Assembly: GCA_036897485.1 (NCBI GenBank)
Contig: JAYMTF010000720.1
Span: 1 to 31,208 of the forward strand
From: Pelargonium nanum
Taxonomy: Eukaryota; Streptophyta; Magnoliopsida; Geraniales; Geraniaceae
DNA length: 31,208 nucleotides
Direction of reading: 5' to 3'
The notes beneath the pieces were generated by a model that was given only the letters and a program-made list of their open reading frames with translations, made no database searches and was not told where the DNA came from. Of the stretch, positions 1 through 8,045 are shown one piece after another (position 1 is the stretch's first letter; each line of letters opens with the position of its first letter). Made by a program: the position numbers and the translations under genes.

Positions 1-57
1 CTAGCTTGAACCACTCTCGGCTCTCTCTGCTGCTTTGGAATTGGATTTTCGAGATGG

Positions 58-82
58 AGTGGAGGAGGAGGAGGAGGAGAAG
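58..82. repeat. (GGA)n microsatellite
   Basis: A short run of GGA/GAG triplets followed by GAAGAA is visible. Such runs are common in plant 5' leaders, which fits a possible minus-strand gene leaving the window on the left, but that is inference. Confidence 0.8.
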
Positions 83-273
83 AATTGAATATTTTCAGAT
101 TGGACCCGTTATTTTGTGGGTATTTCTTTTTGTGACCGTATATTTGTATATTTGCGTTTTATGGAACATGAAATAACTCAAAGTTTCATTTGTAACCTCA
201 TTTAGTCTAATAGACTTTCATATATAAATTATTAAAATTTTGAATATTTCAATTCATTTGATGGAAAATAAAA

Positions 274-351
274 AATGTTTTATACCAAATATATTATCTT
301 ACAAAACTTTTAAATAATGTTTTATACCGAATATATTATCTTACAAAACTT
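274..351. repeat. 36-bp direct tandem duplication
   Basis: Two 36-bp copies (274-309 and 316-351) beginning AATGTTTTATACC differ at one base and are separated by 6 bp. A weaker related duplication of AATGTTTTGAATATTTT follows near 441-486. This looks like local slippage or unequal duplication in AT-rich DNA. Confidence 0.9.
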
Positions 352-1685
352 AAAATGAACACGATACTTAGAAAGTGAAAATACCATACAATTTCACTCT
401 TTTAAAAATTCACTTGAAAATAACTAAACGGACGGCTGCTTAATGTTTTGAATATTTTTTTTGAGGGGAATGTTTTGAATATTTTAGTTCTTGATAATTG
501 AATTAACTAACATTTTAATCATTTTTTCCAAAAATTATATAAACAACTCCAAGTTTTTATAATTTATATACCAGTATACCATATTGTGTGTTTCTTACCA
601 ACGCACTTCCATGGAATAAATTGTGTGAAAATCATGTTAAGTTTATCAAGATTGACCCGTTGATAGTGTTATTATATGGATTTATTCAAATTATCGGACT
701 GATTAAATAAATCACTTACTCATTAAATAGATTTGTTCGATCTCACGTTCCAAATTTTAAACGTTGCATACAATATATTTCGTCCACTTTAATAAAGGTT
801 TGCACTTGTTACACATTTTATCGATTTTTAACAAGTAACAATAATATTTTTCCCGAAAAACAAAATCGAAACTTGGAGGAGATTAAATCGAAAAATGAAA
901 AGAAGAAGATAATTTAATTGAGAAATATTTCGAGGACCGAGTCTTCTATCTCATAAAGAGAACTCCAATTCCGAAGGGAGGTTGGTTTCCAGTTTTTTCC
1001 AACCCTTCATTCCCATCAGACATTTCAACAATAGATCCAATTTTAAAGGAAATTGAACTAAAAACATTTTTTTAATATTATTATCTCTAAATAGTAATAA
1101 AAATAGAAAATACCCTCCAACCCAAATATGTAATAATACATTAAAATTTATTTTTTCATTCATAAATGTATTATATGTAACAAATTGTAACCACAAGGTA
1201 TATAAAAATGTGTGTATATATACTTTATAGTCCTTATTTCAAAGACTAGTCCAAAGTTTACAAACCATTTTTTCATAAATGAAGTGTTAAATTACCGTAA
1301 TGTCCTTTATTTATGTAAAAAGGAAAAATCAATATGCCCCTACATTATGAAAAATAACCTAAAAAAATATTAAACACCCAATTTTTTATATTTTTAAAAT
1401 GATATTTTTTTTTTAAAATAGTCAACAGATTCATAAAATAGAAAGGTAAGAGAAATAAATACAGGAACAGGCAATTCTCCCACGTTACATGGCGTTGCTA
1501 ATTATCTTTATTTAATTAAATAATTTATTTTCATTAATTGACAAAATTTTATTCTATTTATTACTGTATGTAAGGAGTAAGTAATTGAACTCAAAACTTC
1601 CAATTTTAATTTCAACATTACCACTACACTGCACATATTATATTCACAACAATTTTGATTTCTGTTCTTGAAAAAACATACAAAA

Positions 1686-2825
1686 ATGGAGAGATACAAA
1701 TGTAAATTCTGTTTCAAGAGTTTCTGCAATGGCCGATCTCTGGGAGGTCACATGAGATCTCACGTCATGAATCTCTCCGGCGAAGGTCCGAGCAACCAAT
1801 TGCTCGTCACCAGCGAAGAGATCGAATCGGCTTCGTCGTCGTCGTCTTCGTCGGAGGAAGAAGAAGGAGAAGACAAGAGCCTTTTCTACGAATTGAGAGA
1901 CAATCCGAAGAAAAGCGTCCGATTAGTAGATCCAGAGTTCTCGTTTCCGGTCGACGCCGGCTCGGTGGTTCTTCAGGATCGAGAGAGCGAGACCGAATCT
2001 TCGAAGAATCCGACTCGGCGACGATCGAAGCGGATTCGGCGATACTCCGTAATGCAGCGTCAGGAAGATTTGAAGAAGTTTAGGATCGATAAATTCAGTA
2101 AAGCTGCCGCGACGGAGTCGTCGTCGTGGCCGCCGGCGGCGATCGAGCACGAATCGGCGAGCTCCATTTCCGACGTGACCACCGAAGAAGACGTTGCGTA
2201 TTGTCTCATGATGCTTTCTCGGGATCACAAGAGGAACCGAGGGAAGAATTTGAAAAACGAGCACGAAGAGCACGAGGAAGAGAGGTCGGTGACGGAACTG
2301 GAGACGGACGACTCCGACCACGAGCTCGCCAACAAGATCAAGGCGCGGGGCTCGTCGTCCCGCGCCAAATACAAGTGCGAAACCTGCAATAAAGTTTTCA
2401 AGTCTTACCAAGCGTTGGGTGGGCACAGGGCGAGCCACAAGAAAATGAAGTCGTACGCATGTGCGAATCTTACTGTAGAAGAAACACAATCGAGAAATAA
2501 TGTCGGGGCGGAGGGAGCTTCGAGTTTTGTGAAAAACGGGCAAAAGATTCACGAGTGCCCCGTTTGTTATAGAGTGTTTTCATCAGGGCAGGCACTGGGT
2601 GGGCACAAGAGGTCTCATGTTAGTGGCATTGGGATTGGGATAGGCATTGGGATGGCACAAAACCAATACCCTCCTCTTCCACCTCATAGGAACTTGACAA
2701 AATCATCAGCAATAAGTGCAGAGAAATTGATAGATCTGAATCTTCCAGCTCCAATGGAGGAAGATGAGATTAGCCAAATTGAGCTCTCTGCTATTTCTGA
2801 TGCACCACATGAAAACCATGAATGA
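1686..2825 (+). CDS. C2H2 zinc-finger transcriptional repressor (ZAT1/4/9-like, three fingers, EAR motif)
   Basis: Intronless gene of 379 aa. Finger 1 lies at the extreme N-terminus (Cys6, Cys9, His22, His26, helix ending in RSLGGH). Finger 2 has Cys231, Cys234, His247, His251 and finger 3 has Cys291, Cys294, His307, His311; both carry the plant-specific QALGGH helix. A DLNLPAP EAR motif (about 350-356) near the C-terminus predicts TOPLESS-type co-repressor recruitment. An acidic EED-x-A-x-CLMML block (about 167-178) resembles the L-box of this family, and a basic RRRSKRIRR stretch could be a nuclear localisation signal. By family it is a nuclear DNA-binding repressor, often stress- or hormone-responsive. 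The start is the ATG at 1686; only a TTG extends the frame upstream. A (GI)n run after finger 3 comes from a short GGGATT-type repeat. The exact ZAT orthologue is not assignable by eye. Confidence 0.93.
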   Translation: MERYKCKFCFKSFCNGRSLGGHMRSHVMNLSGEGPSNQLLVTSEEIESASSSSSSSEEEEGEDKSLFYELRDNPKKSVRLVDPEFSFPVDAGSVVLQDRESETESSKNPTRRRSKRIRRYSVMQRQEDLKKFRIDKFSKAAATESSSWPPAAIEHESASSISDVTTEEDVAYCLMMLSRDHKRNRGKNLKNEHEEHEEERSVTELETDDSDHELANKIKARGSSSRAKYKCETCNKVFKSYQALGGHRASHKKMKSYACANLTVEETQSRNNVGAEGASSFVKNGQKIHECPVCYRVFSSGQALGGHKRSHVSGIGIGIGIGMAQNQYPPLPPHRNLTKSSAISAEKLIDLNLPAPMEEDEISQIELSAISDAPHENHE

Positions 2826-3484
2826 TGATCAATAATAAATTGCCTTTCCCATTGCTACAGGTAATGGTTTTTTTACTCTTTTTTCCTATAGATAAATATA
2901 TATAGAGGAAGCCCATTAAATATTTATATCATATAATATGATTTTAGTTTCATTACTTATCAATTGGGTCACTAATTTGATGGATTATTTTGTATCCCAT
3001 ATGTCAACAATTTCAATATCTTTTGTATTGTCTACCTCTCTATGTATAAGGACTCATTCATCACAATAAAAAGTGATAAACATGATAGATTCAAATAAAT
3101 TTAATTTCTTTGATATAATGTTTATGTTACACATTCCCATCTTTTTATATCATGACTTGTCATTTTAAAACACATACACATATATGTATGTATATGCAAT
3201 ATGGGTAGTCAAAGTTATAGTTTATCAACTTTTGTAATGAGAGAGTTATTTTCTGTTACGGTATTACGTAGTTAACTCAATTTGTTATACACGCCTTGAG
3301 AGTATGCAAATGTGTTTCACAAAATTCAAATCTTAATGGCTTGGTTTTTCGATATCTTGATGACATATATTTGTAGTGCGAGAAGACACATTGTCTTGGT
3401 GTACATATATAACGACTGGTGTCACGCTTGAACTCATGAGAAGTGAGTAGATATCTATGCGGATGTCGCGTAACAAGGCATGTT
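2826..3484. other. Intergenic region 3' of the zinc-finger gene
   Basis: AT-rich sequence beginning with the 3' UTR of the preceding gene; an AATAATAAA-like polyadenylation signal sits just after the stop near 2831-2840. From about 3360 the sequence grades into degenerate copies of the 26-bp repeat described next. No gene seen. Confidence 0.5.
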
Positions 3485-3728
3485 GTCATATTCGTGTAGT
3501 GGGACTCAATGTGATATTCGTGCAGCGGGACTCGATGCAATATTGTGTAACAGGAATCGACGTAATATTTGTTTAGCGGGAGTCAATGAAACAATGATGC
3601 ACAAAGTGATGTTCACATAGCAAGACAAAATGTGATATAAGCATATCAAACTCGATGCTATATATTCGTAGTAGGACTTGATGAGATGCTTCTGTAGCAA
3701 GACACAATGAGATATATATGTGATGTAG
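3485..3728. repeat. Degenerate 26-bp minisatellite array
   Basis: About nine head-to-tail units of 25-26 bp with the rough pattern GTGATATTCGTGTAGCGGGA followed by CTCGAT. Readable unit starts are 3485, 3511, 3537, 3562, 3606, 3632, 3657, 3683 and 3709, with a disrupted unit around 3588-3605. The first two units differ by only a few bases and later units are more diverged. More decayed copies may extend left to about 3360. No open frame of interest crosses it. Confidence 0.85.
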
Positions 3729-3781
3729 TTTTAGAAGGTCCATTGAAAGAACATTTTGTGATGTAACTTTTGAAGGTTCGT

Positions 3782-3908
3782 CACGGAAAACGCTAAATTG
3801 TTGAAAGATTCACAAAAATATCTTATGAAATAGAAATTAAAAAAGAAAGAACACGGAAAACGCTCCATTGTCGAAAGATTCACAAAAGTATCTTATGAAA
3901 TAGAAATT
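3782..3908. repeat. 57-bp tandem duplication (70-bp period)
   Basis: Copies at 3782-3838 and 3852-3908 start with CACGGAAAACGCT and end in GAAATAGAAATT; they differ at only a few positions. The second copy ends about 25 bp before the 3' end of the minus-strand tRNA gene. Confidence 0.9.
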
Positions 3909-3915
3909 TAAAAAA

Positions 3916-3933
3916 ATTAAAAATTAGTAAGAT
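3916..3933 (-). terminator. Pol III oligo-T terminator of tRNA-Leu
   Basis: Read on the minus strand, the sequence just after the tRNA contains TTTTT and then a longer T run, the usual RNA polymerase III stop signal. Confidence 0.6.
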
Positions 3934-3940
3934 GTTGAGA

Positions 3941-3973
<33 letters not shown>

Positions 3974-4013
3974 ACCTTAATCTGGCGCCTTAGACCAACT
4001 CGGCCATCTCAAC
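3934..4013 (-). tRNA. tRNA-Leu (anticodon AAG)
   Basis: On the minus strand the 80-nt sequence folds into a class II tRNA. It has a perfect 7-bp acceptor stem (GTTGAGA/TCTCAAC), A-box TGGCCGAGTTGG, anticodon stem CCAGA/TCTGG with loop TTAAGGT giving anticodon AAG, a long variable arm, and B-box GGTTCAAATCC. It decodes CUU (and CUC by inosine) leucine codons in the cytosol. No intron and no encoded CCA, as expected for a nuclear gene. Downstream on the minus strand, runs of five and seven T provide a Pol III terminator. Confidence 0.96.
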
Positions 4014-4617
4014 TTTCCTATTTAATTTGTTTAGTTTAAGATATACTTACATGTTATAAAACAATCAATTGATCCATATGCTTGGTAAAATCTCATAACT
4101 TGAGCAATAGTATTTGGGATAAAGTAGATTTAACTTTCTCCCACCATGGTAATCAAAAAATTTGGTTCCGAGCTTGCGCTAGGGGCCTACAATTGAATGA
4201 CATAATTCCAACGAGTTTCTCGGTGTTTTTGAAGACTTTATTCAGATAATTTTCCACCAACAATGACTCATCGAGACTGTAAACATGAAACAAACATATA
4301 CACATGAGAAATGTTTCTCGAGATCAAGCAACTCGAAATGGTTTAGCAGGTGCACACTTAAAATCAAAGTAGACAAATTAGTAAAGAGTTTTTCTTTTTT
4401 TGAGCAATAGTAAAAAGAGAGGTTTTGTTCAACATACGTCATACGACAAAAAGAAAAACGAACTAACTTCTACAACACGTATAGAAATCTTTGTTAAGAA
4501 CTTGAAACTTGACATAAGAACAAAATGAAAGGAACAAAAAGAATATGTAAAGCAAGCATCAATATATAGCAATGCTTCAAGCCTTCAATAACAATATCCA
4601 CAAAATTATACTTTGTT
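4014..4617. other. Intergenic region, no feature recognised
   Basis: AT-rich sequence upstream of the tRNA gene on the minus strand. Open frames here are short, lack codon structure and resemble no family I know. Confidence 0.5.
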
Positions 4618-4743
4618 AACTTTAGTGTTACCAACCAACAACTAACTCGGGTGACCCCCCCACTAGGGGTGAGAAACACAGGTCTTTATAGACATGTTGT
4701 CCCGTCGCTTATCAAAAAAAAAAAAGAACTTTAGTGTTACCAA
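4618..4743 (+). mobile_element. Short poly-A retroposon with 17-bp target-site duplication
   Basis: A 92-bp insert (4635-4726) ending in a run of 12 A and a G is flanked by a perfect 17-bp direct repeat AACTTTAGTGTTACCAA (4618-4634 and 4727-4743). This is the signature of L1-type target-primed reverse transcription. No clear tRNA A/B boxes are visible, so it may be a 5'-truncated SINE or a LINE 3' end. Orientation is plus because of the A tail. Confidence 0.88.
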
Positions 4744-5033
4744 TTATTGAAGCTCATATGTAATGAAATGAGAACATGATAAAATCATACATAAACTAAA
4801 AACAGAGAATCATTGTCCTTTTTCTTGAATCAGAAACTATGAATATATGAAGTGTTTTATTTGAAACTTTACCTTGGAATAAATGGTGTAGATGGGAGCA
4901 TATGTGCACCCATTTAAAAGTCACAGCAAAAATGAGTGATATACAAGTATATAAACAACATTTTCTTCATCATACAATACATGTATAAAAAAAAAGAAAA
5001 AAAAAATGGAGTATTTTCATGCTTCACCAAAAA
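4744..5033. other. Intergenic/3' UTR region of the minus-strand zinc-finger gene
   Basis: AT-rich sequence immediately downstream of the minus-strand stop at 5034; it likely holds that gene's 3' UTR. No other feature seen. Confidence 0.4.
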
Positions 5034-6626
5034 TTATGGGTTTGATCCAACATGATCAGTAGTTGATCCAATCCCAACCTGCAACCATGGAGATGAATTT
5101 CCATTCATGTTCATGTCCTTTAGGTCACTTAGCTTTGCTAGCTTTACTTTACTATCTGCTTCATCATCAACATGATGGAGCTGCATTGATGCAATACTAT
5201 TGTTGTTGTTGATGTTGTCGTCGTTGTAGTTGTTTTCGTGATTGTTGTTATCGATTTTTTCTTGCTTGTCGTCGATGCCTAACCAGGATTGTAAGTATAT
5301 TTCTGTAGAGACTTGAAATTTTGTTGTGTTACAAGGATCCCTAATTGTGCGGGACCCGGTTCGGTCCCCCGCGGGTGCGGGAAGGTTGAGATCTAGGTTT
5401 AGGTCGAGAGGTTGTTCGTTTTCGCTGTTGAATATCTTGGGTTGAATTTGCTCGATGTGATGATGGTGATGATCGTGATGGAATTGATGAAACTTTGCGA
5501 GTTGCGAAGAAGGGTCCGGGGAAGAGGAATTCGAGGTGATCCAATGACACCTCTTGTGCCCTCCTAGGGCTTGTCCGGATGAGAATATTCGGTGACATAT
5601 CGAGCACTCGTGCACTTTTGATTTCCTCTTTGAACTCGAGCCTCCCAATGTAGTTGATGCCATCACATTTGTGTGGTCAAAAAGTAGAGTCGTCGTGGAA
5701 ATGGACTTAGATCGAGGAAAAAACTGATCTTCGTGAGTGACCACATCGTCTTCGTGCCCTCCTACTAAGCTATCAAGATCGTGGTCGAGTCGAGAAGCGA
5801 AACATCCTTTGACTTTCTTGTGACTAGCTCTATGCCCTCCCAATGCTTGGTGGGAATTGAAAACTTTCTTACACGCTTTGCACTCGAACAAACCAGACTT
5901 GTTGTTTTGTGAAGCAATGCCTTTGGCCTTATTGTCAAGAACCCTACTCGCGGACATGAAATTGTTCATGTGGTTTCGTCTCATCCCTTCCTCGTCTCTA
6001 CTAGCGGAAGCACAAGACTCCTCTGGCTCCGCCGTAACCAATAATGGATCCACGGTCGCGTTGGACAACATCATAAGACAATTGGCCAAGTCCTCCTCTT
6101 CGCTTGATGGACAAAAAAATACATTCGATGAAACATTGTTTGCAAAATTACCAACTTTACCCCTCAAAGATCTTTTTCTTTTAGACCATCCTCCCCCTCC
6201 TCTTGATCGTCCTCCCATCATCGTTCCCTCATCTCCGTCAGAGCCCGGAGACGGAGGGGACGAGACGAGCGACTCCGCGTCATCCGAGGTGGTGCATTTT
6301 CCATGCTCAAGAAACGATTTCCAAGACAAAAACTCTTTCCCACAATGCTCGCAAACTCGACAACTTTTTAACCGATTAGGATTCGTTCTGAGCGCATACA
6401 TGCGCTTGTTCGTTGGAGGAACATTGTTTCCACCTCCAAGTTGCTTTTCCTCCCAATCGCTTGCGGGGTCATCATCTTCCTCATCATCATCGATATGCCC
6501 GCTCTCATCCCCTATTCCATGCGCTCTCATGTGCCCTCCCAACGCTCTCCCGCATCCGAACCCTTTCTTGCAAATCTTGCAAAAGTGCTTGAAATTCGTT
6601 TGTTGATGATCAACAATAAAAGCCAT
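5034..6626 (-). CDS. C2H2 zinc-finger transcriptional repressor (four finger units, double EAR motif)
   Basis: Intronless gene of 530 aa. Finger 1 is Cys16, Cys19, His32, His36 (RALGGH helix). A second unit has Cys92, Cys95, His108 and Cys111, a C2HC variant without QALGGH. Fingers 3 (Cys249, Cys252, His265, His269) and 4 (Cys341, Cys344, His357, His361) have canonical QALGGH helices. An EEEDLANCLMML block (about 175-188) fits the family L-box. LDLNLDLNLPAP (about 407-418) is a duplicated EAR repression motif. Acidic, Ser-rich, His-rich and Asn-rich low-complexity stretches separate the modules. By family it is a nuclear repressor, ZAT-like but longer than most ZAT proteins. The ATG at 6626 is chosen because upstream in-frame sequence has only a TTG and a T-rich leader. 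It is convergent with the related gene at 1686-2825. No confident orthologue name. Confidence 0.93.
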   Translation of the reverse strand: MAFIVDHQQTNFKHFCKICKKGFGCGRALGGHMRAHGIGDESGHIDDDEEDDDPASDWEEKQLGGGNNVPPTNKRMYALRTNPNRLKSCRVCEHCGKEFLSWKSFLEHGKCTTSDDAESLVSSPPSPGSDGDEGTMMGGRSRGGGGWSKRKRSLRGKVGNFANNVSSNVFFCPSSEEEDLANCLMMLSNATVDPLLVTAEPEESCASASRDEEGMRRNHMNNFMSASRVLDNKAKGIASQNNKSGLFECKACKKVFNSHQALGGHRASHKKVKGCFASRLDHDLDSLVGGHEDDVVTHEDQFFPRSKSISTTTLLFDHTNVMASTTLGGSSSKRKSKVHECSICHRIFSSGQALGGHKRCHWITSNSSSPDPSSQLAKFHQFHHDHHHHHIEQIQPKIFNSENEQPLDLNLDLNLPAPAGDRTGSRTIRDPCNTTKFQVSTEIYLQSWLGIDDKQEKIDNNNHENNYNDDNINNNNSIASMQLHHVDDEADSKVKLAKLSDLKDMNMNGNSSPWLQVGIGSTTDHVGSNP

Positions 6627-7164
6627 AAAAAAACTACAACTTTTTTTTTCTTTTCTTACATTAAAGAAAAATATAAGTAACCACAAAGGTAAGAAAAAAA
6701 AAATGAAGAAAAAAATGGAAAAAATGTGTTGGAAATGGGTGTTGGAAGTGGGAGAAATTTATTAAGTGTATGGTTGTATGGTGAAAAAAGAGAGGGAGAG
6801 GAGAGGAGCAAGTCCTAGTTTTTAGTTGGAGTAATGGTTGGTTTGGGTTGTGATGAGAGAGAGTAGAGTGGTGACAAGTGGTGGGTGAGAGACTTTTTCC
6901 AAACTTTCTGGTGGTGGCGTCGCCGCCACTCAAACCAACGGACGGCCACTCAGGTGTTTTATGAGTGAAAGGAAAACACAAAATGTGTGTGTATTCTATT
7001 CATGTCCCTTTCATTTTAGGCCAATAAAACTAATTTATGCTTCTCCTTGTACATAGCTTGCTTATAATTCTAACTAATTATCATTAACAATGTCTATTTT
7101 TTGGGGGTCAAATTATGTGATATTACATGTTACGTTGAGTTTATTTTTTTTTATTTCTTAAAAG
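6627..7164. other. 5' leader and promoter region of the minus-strand zinc-finger gene
   Basis: Read on the minus strand this is a pyrimidine-rich leader (CT/TTC-rich down to the ATG at 6626). A 106-codon open frame (6661-6981, minus) ends 35 bp upstream of the start. Its composition is low-complexity (TTC, CAC, CCA), so I treat it as leader sequence, possibly containing an uORF, not as a gene. Confidence 0.4.
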
Positions 7165-7394
7165 TGTGTTCCAGCTACCTAAAGGTAGTGGCTCAGTTAG
7201 CTACAGATGTTGCGTGAGTGAGAAAAACGCTTACGTCCATTCCTGCTCTACACCCCTATGATAAGCTTTAATTGTGACTTATCATCGAATGAGGATTAAT
7301 CTGAGTATGATAAAACGACTTAAATGTGCCAATTGCGGGTTTACGGGGCCACTCAGGAATCCCATAGTTTAAACCAAAAAAATGTGTTCCAGCT
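7165..7394 (+). mobile_element. SINE-like retroposon with 12-bp target-site duplication
   Basis: A 206-bp insert (7177-7382) ending in seven A is bounded by perfect copies of TGTGTTCCAGCT (7165-7176 and 7383-7394). Near its 5' end TGGCTCAGTTAG (about 7189-7200) resembles a Pol III A-box; a matching B-box is not clear. Length, A tail and duplication fit a decayed tRNA-derived SINE. Confidence 0.82.
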
Positions 7395-7858
7395 TGTCAA
7401 TGTAATACTATTTTTTTGATGTATTGTCACGCATTGTTGGTAAAAATCTATTCCAAGAACATTTTTCATGACTTAAACTCATCACGTAGTTATACAATCG
7501 TTATATGTCTTAAATATTGCACAAAAATATTTATACAAAATGATATTTTGACTAATAAGACACGATGCATCAATTATTTTATTGATAACTTGCTAAATAT
7601 AAAATTCATTAGGAAATTATTTTATTTAATATAAAATTGCATTACAATTATTCATAATTTCAAGTTCCAAATGAGTAAATTCAAAACAAACTTAAATTTT
7701 CACACCACACCTCTAATTACATGGAAAATATTTTTCGTTATAAATTTCAGTTTACTTACTGTGGAACACACAATAAATACACTATTAAGACAAATTATTT
7801 CATATAAATACAAGTTATTTTAATATTTTTTAACGTTATAATATGTTCTAAAATAAAA
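7395..7858. other. AT-rich intergenic region upstream of NUP62
   Basis: Very AT-rich, no gene-like frame, presumably distal promoter for NUP62. Nothing specific recognised. Confidence 0.4.
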
Positions 7859-7916
7859 TATATATAAAAATAACGTTAAAATATATTTTCATCCCCAAAA
7901 AACCACCCTAAACCCT
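7859..7916 (+). promoter_or_regulatory. Probable NUP62 core promoter: TATA-like box and telo-box-like element
   Basis: TATATAAAAA (about 7861-7870) lies ~180 bp upstream of the start codon. About 35 bp later comes CCCTAAACCCT (7906-7916), matching the plant telo-box (AAACCCTAA-type) often placed near start sites of housekeeping and translation-related genes. The following ~130 bases to the ATG contain no upstream ATG. Function is inferred from position and motif only. Confidence 0.4.
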
Positions 7917-8045
7917 CACATTTTGTTTTGAAAACCCTGCAATTTCGAAATTCACCACCGCAGTGACAGTGAACTGGAAGAGGAAGAGACCGAGAATCGA
8001 ACAAGCTCGGACTGAGAATCGGAGAAGAGAAGAGAGGGCACAGCA

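Larger units (their letters stand above)
1..1685. other. AT-rich intergenic region, no gene supported
   Basis: No convincing gene is visible. The first ~90 bases are CT/GA-rich with a GGA run and would read on the minus strand as a typical plant 5' leader of a gene lying off the left edge, but nothing codes convincingly. The rest is AT-rich with a 36-bp duplication (274-351). The last few hundred bases presumably contain the promoter and 5' leader of the zinc-finger gene that starts at 1686; no single core element stands out. Confidence 0.5.

Noticed and set aside
54..176. 41-codon plus-strand frame with an Arg run and hydrophobic tail
   Set aside because: It arises from the GGA microsatellite and AT-rich DNA. 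No conserved features; the region looks more like the leader of an off-window minus-strand gene.
1923..2552. 209-codon minus-strand frame opposite the first zinc-finger gene
   Set aside because: Antisense shadow of a GC-biased coding exon; arginine/leucine/valine-rich with no domain, whereas the plus frame has three canonical fingers.
5857..6606. 249-codon plus-strand frame opposite the second zinc-finger gene
   Set aside because: Mirror of the sense codon pattern; Pro/Ser-rich with no family resemblance.
6661..6981. 106-codon minus frame just upstream of the second zinc-finger gene
   Set aside because: Low-complexity His/Phe/Pro composition in a pyrimidine-rich leader. At most an uORF; no evidence for a protein.
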